Positions 24,471-32,207 of a stretch of DNA of 33,272 bases are shown here, piece after piece (the first letter of the stretch is position 1; every line of letters begins with the position of its first letter). Source of the DNA: an uncultured Alphaproteobacteria bacterium. GTDB lineage: Bacteria > Pseudomonadota > Alphaproteobacteria > Rhodobacterales > Rhodobacteraceae. The stretch spans positions 1-33,272 of the forward strand of contig CAKMYZ010000028.1 in assembly GCA_929200255.1 (NCBI GenBank), in the 5' to 3' direction. Under the pieces are notes generated by a model. That model was given only the letters and a program-made list of their open reading frames with translations. It was not told where the DNA came from and searched no databases. A program made the translations under genes and the position numbers.

Positions 24471-25427
24471 ATGCTTGATCTACTGAGTGATATTCTGACC
24501 AACCTGTCGATGCGCGGGACAATCTATTTCCGCACATCTTTTACAAAGCCATGGGGCGTTGCGGTTCCGAGTTACGAAAATGTCGCGAGGTTTCACTTTG
24601 CCCATCGCGGTGGTTGTCTAGTGCGGGTCAACGGTGTGGCAGAACCCGTCGACATGGCGCAGGGGGATCTGGTCATCATCCCACATGGGGCCGCTCATGA
24701 CTTATACTGTGGCCATGACCCCGCGCGCACGATCATGCCCCTTGACGCCGTCTTGGAAGCGTCTGGGTTCAACGGAACGGGGGTCCTTGTCTATGGTGGT
24801 GATGAACAGCATAGCGAGACCCAACTGATTTGTGGGCATTTCGCCTTTGATCCAAGTGCGCGCCACATTCTCATGGAGCGCCTGCCGCCATTTATTCACC
24901 TTAAGAACTACGGTGAAAATGCAGGGCGCTGGATGGAAGCCACGCTGCGGATGATCGGTGAAGAAACGGGCGGGAAAAAAATGGGTGGCGACCTGATTGC
25001 GCTCAAAATGTCCGAAACAATTTTGGCGCAGGCCGTCCGATCCTTCATCGAAGGAGATGATGCGCTTGCGTGGGGGCTAGGTGCCTTTGCTGACAAAAAC
25101 CTTAGTCGTGCGCTGGATGCCTTTCATAAGACACCGGCAAACAGCTGGACAGTTGAAACGCTCGCGCAGGCTGCTGGTATGTCCCGGACAGGGTTTGCCG
25201 TTCAGTTCCAGAAAACAATGGATATGACGCCGATTGACTATGTCACCAAATGGCGGATGGAAATTGCCAAGAAAGTGCTTTTGACGAATGGGTCGTCTTT
25301 GACTGATGCCGCCGAAAGCGCGGGGTATGCATCTGACTCGGCTTTTGCGCGCACATTCAAGAAAGAATCAGGAATGTCCCCTGCCGAGTTTCGCAAATCC
25401 ATACTGGCAGATCGTTCGCAGTTCTGA
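24471..25427 (+). CDS. AraC family transcriptional regulator with cupin sensor domain
   Basis: A 318-residue regulator. The N-terminal half is an AraC-type cupin (cupin_6-like), with GGCLVRVNGVAEPVDMAQGDLVIIPHGAAHDL as its core barrel strands. The C-terminal 100 residues hold the two helix-turn-helix units: WTVETLAQAAGMSRTGFAVQFQK and SLTDAAESAGYASDSAFARTFKK, followed by GMSPAEFRKS. The ATG at 24471 gives LLSDILTNLSMRG, normal for this class; a GTG at 24417 is possible but would cover the operator-like repeats. It is divergent from the DUF4142-cupredoxin operon and upstream of a membrane-protein gene, both likely targets. Confidence 0.9.
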   Translation: MLDLLSDILTNLSMRGTIYFRTSFTKPWGVAVPSYENVARFHFAHRGGCLVRVNGVAEPVDMAQGDLVIIPHGAAHDLYCGHDPARTIMPLDAVLEASGFNGTGVLVYGGDEQHSETQLICGHFAFDPSARHILMERLPPFIHLKNYGENAGRWMEATLRMIGEETGGKKMGGDLIALKMSETILAQAVRSFIEGDDALAWGLGAFADKNLSRALDAFHKTPANSWTVETLAQAAGMSRTGFAVQFQKTMDMTPIDYVTKWRMEIAKKVLLTNGSSLTDAAESAGYASDSAFARTFKKESGMSPAEFRKSILADRSQF

Positions 25428-25435
25428 ACGATCTG
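25408..25435. promoter_or_regulatory. Perfect 10-bp inverted repeat CAGATCGTTC / GAACGATCTG
   Basis: CAGATCGTTC (25408-25417), an 8-base spacer, then GAACGATCTG (25426-25435). It spans the AraC stop codon and sits about 100 bases upstream of the next gene's ATG. The same 10-mer occurs at 24420-24429. No T run follows, so an operator is more likely than a terminator. Confidence 0.5.
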
Positions 25436-25536
25436 TGCGGAATGCTGGACTGCCGCGCATGTTCGCGAACGGTTCTGGTCGCTACTTCTGTCCTATCAAC
25501 GTTGCCACTGTCGGCACATCGAAAGGACATCAAACC

Positions 25537-25905
25537 ATGTTTCCACGCTTCATAACGAAAACTATCCATGCCTATCTCGACTATCCGGTTGCTCTTGGCC
25601 TCATGACAATGCCGTTTCTGTTTGGGCTGGGTGCCGATAACCCGCTGGCCCTTTGGCTGTCTGTTGTCACCGGGGTTGCCGCGTTTACACTGACGATATT
25701 GACCGACCATCATCTGGGCGTGGTGCGGGTCTTGCCTTATTCCTTGCATCTGGCGGTAGATGGCCTTGTGGGCATTGCTTTTGTCGCTGCCCCGGTCGCC
25801 CTTGGGTTCGTGGGTATCGAATTCTGGTACTACATGGGTCTTGGGTTGACCGTATTGGCTGTCGTCGGATTGCATCAGCCGGAAGACGGGCCTGCGGCGG
25901 CCTAG
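25537..25905 (+). CDS. Small four-helix membrane protein (SPW-repeat-like)
   Basis: A 122-residue, strongly hydrophobic protein with about four membrane helices: PVALGLMTMPFLFGLG, LALWLSVVTGVAAFTLTILT, LHLAVDGLVGIAFVAAPVALGF and FWYYMGLGLTVLAVVGL. The third helix resembles the SPW-repeat family of small membrane proteins, but I am not certain of the family. GAAAGGA about 10 bases upstream supports the ATG at 25537. It lies 110 bases after the AraC gene, with an operator-like inverted repeat between them. The function is unknown. Confidence 0.75.
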   Translation: MFPRFITKTIHAYLDYPVALGLMTMPFLFGLGADNPLALWLSVVTGVAAFTLTILTDHHLGVVRVLPYSLHLAVDGLVGIAFVAAPVALGFVGIEFWYYMGLGLTVLAVVGLHQPEDGPAAA

Positions 25906-25923
25906 GGACCCAAGGAAAACACC

Positions 25924-25945
25924 GGGCGGCAGATGCTTGCCGCCC
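25924..25945. other. Hairpin between the membrane-protein and glycosylase-family genes
   Basis: GGGCGGC (25924-25930) and GCCGCCC (25939-25945) form a 7-bp perfect stem with an 8-base loop. AAAACG follows, not a T run. It could be a weak terminator of the membrane-protein gene or a leader structure of the next gene, whose ribosome-binding site starts a few bases on. Confidence 0.45.
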
Positions 25946-25963
25946 AAAACGATTGAGGGCGAA

Positions 25964-26545
25964 ATGACACAGGCACTGCCTTCTGATTTAGGTAACAGAA
26001 TTAAAGCTTGTACTGTCTGCGATGGGCTTCCGCTTGGGCCACGACCCATCCTGCAGTTCAGCCCATCCTCAAAACTGCTGATCGTTGGGCAGGCGCCGGG
26101 GCGCATTACACACCGCAAGGGCGTGCCCTTTGACGATCCGTCGGGTGACAGGTTGCGGGATTGGTTGGGCGTGTCCCGTGATACGTTCTACGATGCGTCA
26201 AACATTGCTATTGTACCAATGGGGTTCTGCTTTCCGGGTACGGGCAAGAATGGCGATTTGCCACCCCGCACCGAATGCGCAGCGACCTGGCGTGACGAAG
26301 TGATGCAAACTTTGGTGTCAGTCGACTTCACCATAGTGATTGGTCGTTTCGCCATTGACTGGCATTTGCCCCGATACGCCAAATATTCAGTGACCCAGGC
26401 TGTAAAGTCTTGGCAGGACGTATGGCCGAAACAGATTGTCTTGCCCCATCCAAGCCCGAGGAATAACAGGTGGCTCAAGTCGAACCCGTGGTTCTCGAAG
26501 GATCTGATCCCAAGGCTGCAAGAACGTGTTGGCCATTTGATCTAG
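25964..26545 (+). CDS. Uracil-DNA glycosylase family protein
   Basis: A 193-residue protein of the uracil-DNA-glycosylase-like superfamily. It has the glycine-rich motif LIVGQAPGRITHRKGVPFDDPSGDRLRDWLG, a central VPMGFCFPG, and a late LPHPSPRNNRW that matches the HPSP...N motif 2. An early CTVCDGLPLG gives a single CxxC, not the four cysteines of iron-sulfur family 4 enzymes. Members of this branch (about 190 residues) are poorly characterised and may not be genuine uracil glycosylases. The ATG at 25964 follows GAGGGCGAA. Downstream is a hydrolase gene with its own operator boxes, so this gene is probably a single unit. Confidence 0.85.
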   Translation: MTQALPSDLGNRIKACTVCDGLPLGPRPILQFSPSSKLLIVGQAPGRITHRKGVPFDDPSGDRLRDWLGVSRDTFYDASNIAIVPMGFCFPGTGKNGDLPPRTECAATWRDEVMQTLVSVDFTIVIGRFAIDWHLPRYAKYSVTQAVKSWQDVWPKQIVLPHPSPRNNRWLKSNPWFSKDLIPRLQERVGHLI

Positions 26546-26604
26546 CCATTGGCATCGGCGACCAATCTGCAGCCCATGTCATGCGCAAATAGATGTTGCG
26601 GTGA

Positions 26605-26647
26605 TAGACCGATTGGTCTACTTCTCAAAAATAGACCGACCGGTCTA
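26605..26647. promoter_or_regulatory. Two NemR-type operator boxes
   Basis: TAGACCGATTGGTCTA (26605-26620) and TAGACCGACCGGTCTA (26632-26647) lie 27 bp apart, both fitting TAGACC-N4-GGTCTA, the palindrome bound by the TetR-family repressor NemR in E. coli. They end 15 bases before the hydrolase ATG. The repressor gene is not in the window. Confidence 0.8.
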
Positions 26648-26662
26648 CTATGGGAGAGTGAT

Positions 26663-27520
26663 ATGAACATGCACGCACCAGCCGATTACATGCAGCAACA
26701 GTTTTATTCTGGGGGGCGGCGGCTCGCCGCGCGGCTTTACCTGACACGGACACCTGCGCGTGCCGTTGCGGTATTAAACGGGGCGACCGGCGTGCCACAG
26801 AGCTACTACGCCGCTTTCGCGCAATGGCTGGCCGAGACGCAGAACATTATTTGCATGACTTTCGATTACCGCGATTTCGGGGCCTCCGCGCGCCGCGATT
26901 TGAAGACATCGGATGCAACCATGGCTGACTGGGGGGTCCATGATCAGCAGGCGGCGCGGGACCACCTGTCACAGATGTTTCCCAATTTACCACTTTGGGT
27001 TATCGGGCACTCGCTGGGCGGGCTGATGTTGGCGTTTCAGCGCGATCTTGACCGGGTTGATCGGGTGATCACTGTGGCCTCTGGCCCTGTGAATCTGTCT
27101 GACCATCCGTTTCCCTACCGGCTGACCGCGCTCGCATTTTGGTTTATCGTCGGCCCACTGGCCACCTGGCTGACAGGCTACATGCCGGGCAAGCGGCTGC
27201 GCTTTGGCGAGGATATTCCAGCGGGTGTCTACTGGCAGTGGCGTCGCTGGTGCAGCAATCGCGGTGCGTTCATGTCTGACATGGGCGATCCGCTGCCGCT
27301 GCCTGATCTGGGCGGGCTGAAGGCCCCATTGAAGCTGGTCGCGATTGCTGACGATGCACTGGTACCGCCGCGTTGCGTCTGGCGGATGATGGAGTTTCAC
27401 CAGCGCGCGCGTAAGTCCCAGCTGACTGTCGTGCCCGCAGATTATGGGTTAGACCGCATTGGGCATATCGCCCCATTTGCATCGCGTAATCGTGCGATCT
27501 GGCCACAGTTGATTGCTTGA
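26663..27520 (+). CDS. Alpha/beta hydrolase (serine hydrolase, lysophospholipase-like)
   Basis: A 285-residue alpha/beta hydrolase. The nucleophile elbow is VIGHSLGGLM, the acid residue is probably in AIADDALVPPR, and the catalytic His in RIGHIAPF. An early oxyanion-region NGATGVPQSYY and FDYRDFGAS are typical of the UCP037442-like hydrolases. There is no signal peptide. The ATG at 26663 has GGGAGAG 8 bases upstream. Two NemR-type palindromes directly before the gene indicate repression by a TetR-family regulator, possibly relieved by electrophiles or reactive chlorine if the regulator is a true NemR. The substrate is unknown. It is convergent with the small lipoprotein gene, whose stop begins at the next base. 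Confidence 0.88.
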   Translation: MNMHAPADYMQQQFYSGGRRLAARLYLTRTPARAVAVLNGATGVPQSYYAAFAQWLAETQNIICMTFDYRDFGASARRDLKTSDATMADWGVHDQQAARDHLSQMFPNLPLWVIGHSLGGLMLAFQRDLDRVDRVITVASGPVNLSDHPFPYRLTALAFWFIVGPLATWLTGYMPGKRLRFGEDIPAGVYWQWRRWCSNRGAFMSDMGDPLPLPDLGGLKAPLKLVAIADDALVPPRCVWRMMEFHQRARKSQLTVVPADYGLDRIGHIAPFASRNRAIWPQLIA

Positions 27521-27628
27521 TTATTCGTTTGGCAGGAAGAACTGAAATGTCGGATCGAAATCCTCTGGCAGCTCTGCCTGCGTAGAACATGCCGCCAGTA
27601 GCAGGCAAAGCGAAAGCCGTTTGATCAT
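27521..27628 (-). CDS. 35-residue lipoprotein
   Basis: A short gene for a 35-residue protein that begins MIKRLSLCLLLAACSTQAE. It has a basic n-region, a hydrophobic core and a lipobox (L-A-A-C, Cys14), so it should be lipidated and cut to leave a 22-residue mature peptide, acidic and then aromatic-rich (EDFDPTFQFFLPNE). Its ATG overlaps the stop of the upstream protease-like gene as ATGA (27625-27628), the standard sign of coupled translation. Its TAA abuts the stop of the convergent hydrolase. Codons are ordinary for the window. Asp/Ser at +2 governs inner-membrane retention in enterics; here it is Ser15, so outer-membrane sorting is the default guess. Function unknown. Confidence 0.72.
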   Translation of the reverse strand: MIKRLSLCLLLAACSTQAELPEDFDPTFQFFLPNE

Positions 27629-28203
27629 CGGTTCAGCACCAACACACCGTTAGAAATTTCGATCCGGCCGTAGAGCCCCAGATAGGTCATGCCGAGCAGC
27701 GATTCATCCATCGGCCCGCCATTGACAACCGCAGGTAACCGCAGCTCGACCATATCGCCCAGTGCGACCTTGTCCAAGACAACCGGGGCCGTACGCACGA
27801 CCCCATTGGCCGTGTTTGCCGACCCGGAATAGCGTAGGCTGGCAGGGTCAATCCCGATCCGCCGCGCATCCAGCTGCGACAGCACGACCTGGCTGGCACC
27901 TGTATCTACCACGAATTCCACAGGCGTGCCGTCTATTTCCAGGGTCAGGTAGTAATGCCCATCGGGGCTGCGCGGGACCTTCACGGTGTCGTCATCGATG
28001 AAGGACTGGCGCGCGGTCACATCATTGCTAATGTCTTCCCACAGCCCATAGGCGCCAATGACGCCAACAAAGATCAGCGCCCAGATCGCCGCCTGTTGCG
28101 CCGTTTTGCCCATGTTGGTGCGGCCCGCCACAATGGCAGAGCCGCCAATGGCTAGGCCAAGCAGCACCAGATAGGTCAACTGCATGATTTGGTCAGTTGT
28201 CAT
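27625..28203 (-). CDS. Membrane-anchored retropepsin-like aspartic protease (TIGR02281 family)
   Basis: A 192-residue protein with two or three N-terminal membrane helices (LTYLVLLGLAIGGSAIVAG and AAIWALIFVGVIGAYGLW) and a C-terminal clan AA aspartic-protease domain. The catalytic motif is FVVDTGASQVVLS, after HYYLTLEIDGTPVE. The domain has one DTG/DTGA motif, so activity requires a dimer, as in retropepsins. The end LLGMTYLGLYGRIEISNGVLVL is typical of TIGR02281. The ATG at 28203 is preferred because it starts just before the first helix and leaves 16 bases to the marC stop; its ribosome-binding site is weak. It is followed by the overlapping lipoprotein gene. Substrates of the family are unknown. 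Confidence 0.9.
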   Translation of the reverse strand: MTTDQIMQLTYLVLLGLAIGGSAIVAGRTNMGKTAQQAAIWALIFVGVIGAYGLWEDISNDVTARQSFIDDDTVKVPRSPDGHYYLTLEIDGTPVEFVVDTGASQVVLSQLDARRIGIDPASLRYSGSANTANGVVRTAPVVLDKVALGDMVELRLPAVVNGGPMDESLLGMTYLGLYGRIEISNGVLVLNR

Positions 28204-28219
28204 AGGGATGATATAGGCA

Positions 28220-28849
28220 TTACGCCCCGATCCCGAAACCCCGCAATCCATCAAGCACGAATTGTACGGCCAGAGCGGCCAGCAACATCCCCAACACGCG
28301 GGTCACAATGTTAAGACCGGTCTTGCCCAAGATCCGTTCAATCGCAGGGGCGGCAAGGAATGACAGAAGGGTGATCAGCAGGACCGCCATCAAGACTGCG
28401 GCGATGGCCCCGAAATCCGCCGCGCTCTGTGCTTCGCCTGCCAACAGGATAATCGTAGTAATCGCACCTGGCCCCACGATAAGCGGCAGGGCAAGTGGGA
28501 AAACGGATGGGTCATCATGGTGTTCGGCCTGTCCTTCGGCGGCGCTGTCCTCGCGCCGGGCTTGCCGCCGCTGAAACAACATGTCGAGTGCGGTCAGGAA
28601 TAGCAGAATACCACCGGCAATGCGGAATGCGTCCATCGAGATCCCGATAAAGCCTAGCACGGCCTCGCCCAGGAAAAGAAACAAGATCATCAAAACGGCA
28701 GAGACGATGCACGCGCGGACCGCGATGGCACGGCGTTGTGCGGCGCTCATTCCCTGGGTTAGGGCAATGAACACAGGCGCAAGCCCCGGCGGGTCCAGAA
28801 TGATGAACATCGTGGTGAATGCGGCGATCAGGGCGGGAAGTTCGGTCAT
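28220..28849 (-). CDS. MarC family integral membrane protein (NAAT)
   Basis: A 209-residue six-helix membrane protein of the MarC/UPF0056 family. Features: the N-terminal helix with FIILDPPGLAPVFIALTQGMS, the second repeat SVFPLALPLIVGPGAITTIILLAG with the family PLxxGPG motif, and a charged loop (QRRQARREDSAAEGQAEHHDD) between repeats. MarC was once linked to multiple antibiotic resistance in E. coli, which later work did not support; the transport substrate is unknown. The ATG has no clear ribosome-binding site. It is likely co-transcribed with the downstream protease and lipoprotein genes. Confidence 0.92.
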   Translation of the reverse strand: MTELPALIAAFTTMFIILDPPGLAPVFIALTQGMSAAQRRAIAVRACIVSAVLMILFLFLGEAVLGFIGISMDAFRIAGGILLFLTALDMLFQRRQARREDSAAEGQAEHHDDPSVFPLALPLIVGPGAITTIILLAGEAQSAADFGAIAAVLMAVLLITLLSFLAAPAIERILGKTGLNIVTRVLGMLLAALAVQFVLDGLRGFGIGA

Positions 28850-28892
28850 GGTATTCTGTTTGGCAGATGCTTGCGTCTGGTTGCAAGCGTTA

Positions 28893-28927
28893 CGATGCCT
28901 CCGGCGGAAGTTTGATGGGACATAGAA
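28893..28927 (+). repeat. 35-bp CCTCCGGCGG intergenic element, copy 2
   Basis: CGATGCCTCCGGCGGAAGTT runs on to TTGATGGGACATAGAA and matches 8899-8933 at 29 of 35 bases. It lies between the start of the MarC-family gene and the end of the ABC-F gene, both minus strand. A 6-bp inverted repeat (GCTTGC at 28869-28874, GCAAGC at 28883-28888) stands just before it. Confidence 0.55.
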
Positions 28928-28936
28928 AGCTGCGGG

Positions 28937-30790
28937 TTAGCCGTTTTCGGCCTTTTCTAGTTTTTCGAGGGCAGTCATCCACATGGCCTCGGCCCGCTCC
29001 AACCCGTCCATGACTTCGGCGTATTTCTTGTTCCACGTGGCCAACTCACCTGCTTTGCCGTCCTCATAGAGGGTCGGATCGGCCAGTTTTTGGGCGAGCT
29101 TGTCGCGCATCTCGTTGATCTTTTTGACCCGCTCTTCGTTTTTGCGCACGTCAGAGCGTAGCGCCATCAGCGCCTCGCGCGAAGGTTTGGCCGTTCTGAC
29201 GGGGGTGGGCTTGTCCTTTTCGCGTGGCTTTTCCGGTGTCAGCAGCATCTTGCGATAGGCTTGCAGGTCTTCGTCGTAAGGGTTCACACGCCCGTCTTTA
29301 ACCAGCCAGAGCCGGTCGGCGACCATCGACAGCAGATGCATGTCGTGACTGACGAGGATGACGGCACCGGAATACGCGGTGAGCGCCTCAACCAGGGCTT
29401 CGCGGCTTTCGATGTCAAGGTGGTTGGTCGGCTCATCAAGGATCAGCAGATGCGGTGCGGGCAGGGTGGCCAGCAGCAATGACAGGCGTGCCTTCTGCCC
29501 ACCTGACAAGCGGCCCACTTCGGTATCGGCCTGATCAGCGCCAAGGCCGAAGCCTGCCAAACGCGCGCGCAGCTTCGCTTGCCCCTCATTGGGCCGTTCG
29601 CGGAAAAGGTGGTCAAGCGGGGTTTCCTCGATCCGCAATTCATCCACCTGATGCTGTGCAAAGAAACCAATACGCAGCTTGTTTGATGTCACCATTTTGC
29701 CACGTGATATAGGCAGGCGGTCGGACAGCATTTTGGAAAGCGTCGACTTCCCTTCACCGTTGCGGCCCAGAAGGGCGATACGATCGTCCTGATCAATCCG
29801 CAGGTTCAAATCGTGCAGGATGTTGGTGTCGCCATAGCCTACGGCCGCCCCTTCGGTGGCGATGATGGGCGGCGAAAGCTCTTCGGGTTCGGGAAAGGTG
29901 AAAACGGTGCGCGCGGCGTCTTCGGGCGCGCGAATGGTTTCCATCTTTTCCAGCATTTTGACGCGGGATTGGGCTTGTTTGGCCTTGGAGGCCTTGGCTT
30001 TGAACCGGTCCACGAAAGCCTGCAAATGCTGACGCTGGGCATCTTGTTTCTTGGCCGCAGCCGCCTGAACCGCCCGGTTGGCGGCACGCTGTTTGGCGAA
30101 GGTGTCATAGGGTCCGGTGTAGTAGATCAGCCCTTTGTCTTCGAGATGCAGGATGCCGCCCACCGAACGGTTCAGCAGTTCACGGTCGTGGCTTACGATC
30201 AGCACGGTATGGGGGTATTTGACCAGATAGTTTTCCAGCCAAAGCGCCCCTTCGAGGTCGAGGTAGTTTGTCGGCTCGTCCAGCAACAGCAGGTCGGGCT
30301 CACTAAAGAGAACCGCAGCCAAAGCCACGCGCATCCGCCAGCCGCCAGAGAAGGCAGAGCAGGGCATCTGCTGTTCGTCATGCGTAAAGCCCAGACCGCG
30401 CAGGATGGTGGCGGCGCGTGCTTCGGCTGACCATGCTTCGATGTCGGCAAGCCGGGTTTGCACCTCGGCGATGCGGGCGGGGTCTGTTGCAGTTTCCGCT
30501 TCGACCAGCAGTGCTTCGCGTTCCGTGTCGGCGCGCAACACAGTGTTGATCAGCGAGACCTCGTTGCCCGGCACCTCTTGGCTGACGCCCCCAATTTTCC
30601 AACCCTTGGGGATGCTCACATTACCGGTGTCCAGCACCATCTCGCCGCGGATCACCCGGAAGAGCGTCGTCTTGCCGGATCCATTGCGTCCGACCAACCC
30701 GACCTTATGGCCGGTGGGGATCGTGACAGTGGCGTGTTCGACCAATGTACGGCCGTCGACAGAGTATGTGATGTCTGAAATCTTGAGCAT
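28937..30790 (-). CDS. ABC-F family ATPase, second copy (YheS/ABCF3-like)
   Basis: A 617-residue soluble twin-ATPase of the ABC-F family, thought to act on the ribosome. Domain 1 has Walker A GRNGSGKTT (34-42), signature SGGWRMRVALA and Walker B LLLLDEPTNYLDLEG. Domain 2 has GRNGEGKST, LSGGQKARLSLLLA and LLILDEPTNHLD. The linker between them (about 240-300) is long, basic and helical (QHLQAFVDRFKAKASKAKQAQSR), the P-site tRNA interaction motif region. A C-terminal helical tail follows from about 515. It differs from the Uup-like protein at 4239 in linker and signature, so it is a separate subfamily, not a recent duplicate. The start is ATG at 30790. Confidence 0.92.
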   Translation of the reverse strand: MLKISDITYSVDGRTLVEHATVTIPTGHKVGLVGRNGSGKTTLFRVIRGEMVLDTGNVSIPKGWKIGGVSQEVPGNEVSLINTVLRADTEREALLVEAETATDPARIAEVQTRLADIEAWSAEARAATILRGLGFTHDEQQMPCSAFSGGWRMRVALAAVLFSEPDLLLLDEPTNYLDLEGALWLENYLVKYPHTVLIVSHDRELLNRSVGGILHLEDKGLIYYTGPYDTFAKQRAANRAVQAAAAKKQDAQRQHLQAFVDRFKAKASKAKQAQSRVKMLEKMETIRAPEDAARTVFTFPEPEELSPPIIATEGAAVGYGDTNILHDLNLRIDQDDRIALLGRNGEGKSTLSKMLSDRLPISRGKMVTSNKLRIGFFAQHQVDELRIEETPLDHLFRERPNEGQAKLRARLAGFGLGADQADTEVGRLSGGQKARLSLLLATLPAPHLLILDEPTNHLDIESREALVEALTAYSGAVILVSHDMHLLSMVADRLWLVKDGRVNPYDEDLQAYRKMLLTPEKPREKDKPTPVRTAKPSREALMALRSDVRKNEERVKKINEMRDKLAQKLADPTLYEDGKAGELATWNKKYAEVMDGLERAEAMWMTALEKLEKAENG

Positions 30791-30893
30791 GGGGCGGCTA
30801 TGATTGATCGCTGGTGCGGGGTCAATGGGGGGATGCGCTGCGTTTTATGGGGCAATACTGGTCAGCCGGCGCCAAAGACCATAGCATCACCAT

Positions 30894-32114
30894 ATGTCCA
30901 GCCAAATCGCCACGGCAAACCGCAATGTTACCTTTTACCCCTGGTTCAAACTGCTACAGAGCCTGATCTTTGCGCAGGCTGTCTGGTTCTTGTATTTTCA
31001 GGCCAAATTATCGGCGGCAGAGGCGATCATGCTTTATGCCATTGCCGATCTTGCAACAACCGTTCTGGAGGCGCCATCGGGTTATGCCTCTGACCGGTTC
31101 GGGCGGCGGATGACGTTGATCATTGCAGGGTGTTGCAGCACGATCGGCGCCTGCCTTTTGGCGGTGGGTGATAGTTTCGCGGTTTTTGCGGCAGGGCAGA
31201 TCATGATGGGGGCGGGTGGCGCGTTTCTGTCCGGCACCGATAGTGCGTTTTTGTACGAATCCCTCGCCGCCGCCGGACGTGCAGATGATGTTGAAGCGCA
31301 AGAGGTCAAAGCCTGGCGCTTTACCTTTGCGGCCCTTGCCATTTCGGCGGTCACTGGGGGTGCGATTGCGCTTTACTCTTTTCCGTTGACCTTCGTTCTG
31401 TCGGCTGTGGCGCTTTTCGCGGGGATCGTTATCAGCCTGCGCTTTGTGGAGCCGCCCCGACAGGGCACCACCCCGCAGGCGGGCGAGGTCATGCGGCTCA
31501 AGGCCCTGGGTGATGCGCTACGCCATCCGGTGTTGATCTGGCTCTTTGCGCTGGCGGTGCTGATGTATGGGTTCAGCCATATTCCCTATGTTTTTGGGCA
31601 ACCGTTCATTCAAGAGGCGCTGGCCTCCGTGGGGCTGGCGCAGGATGCGCCCATGTTCAGTGGGGTGGTGACGACGGTGATGATGCTGTTGTCGGTTGTG
31701 GCCTCATTCTTTGCCACGCGGTTGCGGCATCGCGTTGGGCTTGTGGCGATCCTTTTGCTGGCTTTCGGGATGCAGATTGCGCTGTCGGGCGTGCTGGCGC
31801 TGACCAATGCGCCGATTGTGATTGCTGTCTTGCTCTTGCGGATGGTGCCGGACGCCCTTTCAAAGCCCTTTATCAACGCCCGTATCCAACCACTGTTGCG
31901 GGATGAGGCACGGGCGACCTACCTGTCACTGCAAAGCCTGTGTGGGCGGGTCTTGTTTGCCGCCACGCTCTTTATTGCCTCGGGTGCCACGCAAAGCACG
32001 GACACGATGCCATATGCCGATATCCAGATGATCCTTGGCGGCTATGTTGTGGCGGGGGTGATTGCCATCACCGTTTTGGCGCTTGCTGCCCGGCGGCTGC
32101 CGATCCAGCAATGA
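30894..32114 (+). CDS. MFS transporter
   Basis: A 406-residue integral membrane protein of the major facilitator superfamily, with about twelve helices. The loop 2-3 motif is ASDRFGRRMTLIIAG and a central cytoplasmic loop falls near residue 190. The start is the ATG at 30894. It is divergent from the ABC-F gene by about 100 bases. The substrate cannot be predicted; the overall pattern with a short N-terminus and IADLATTVLEAPSG resembles drug-efflux-like MFS proteins of proteobacteria, an inference only. ndk follows 93 bases downstream. Confidence 0.88.
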   Translation: MSSQIATANRNVTFYPWFKLLQSLIFAQAVWFLYFQAKLSAAEAIMLYAIADLATTVLEAPSGYASDRFGRRMTLIIAGCCSTIGACLLAVGDSFAVFAAGQIMMGAGGAFLSGTDSAFLYESLAAAGRADDVEAQEVKAWRFTFAALAISAVTGGAIALYSFPLTFVLSAVALFAGIVISLRFVEPPRQGTTPQAGEVMRLKALGDALRHPVLIWLFALAVLMYGFSHIPYVFGQPFIQEALASVGLAQDAPMFSGVVTTVMMLLSVVASFFATRLRHRVGLVAILLLAFGMQIALSGVLALTNAPIVIAVLLLRMVPDALSKPFINARIQPLLRDEARATYLSLQSLCGRVLFAATLFIASGATQSTDTMPYADIQMILGGYVVAGVIAITVLALAARRLPIQQ

Positions 32115-32207
32115 TCAAATCACCGCTTTTCATGTTTGGGGCGGCATGGTAGGGCGCAGCCATCATTTCATCGGGCCCAAACGCCCGTCATATCCAAGAG
32201 GCTTCAC

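Noticed and set aside
25408..25435. Inverted repeat at the AraC stop as an intrinsic terminator.
   Set aside because: No T tract follows, and the same 10-mer occurs upstream of the gene, which favours a protein-binding site.
4239..30790. The two ABC-F genes as a recent duplication.
   Set aside because: Linker, signature motif and C-terminal tail differ clearly; they belong to separate ABC-F subfamilies.
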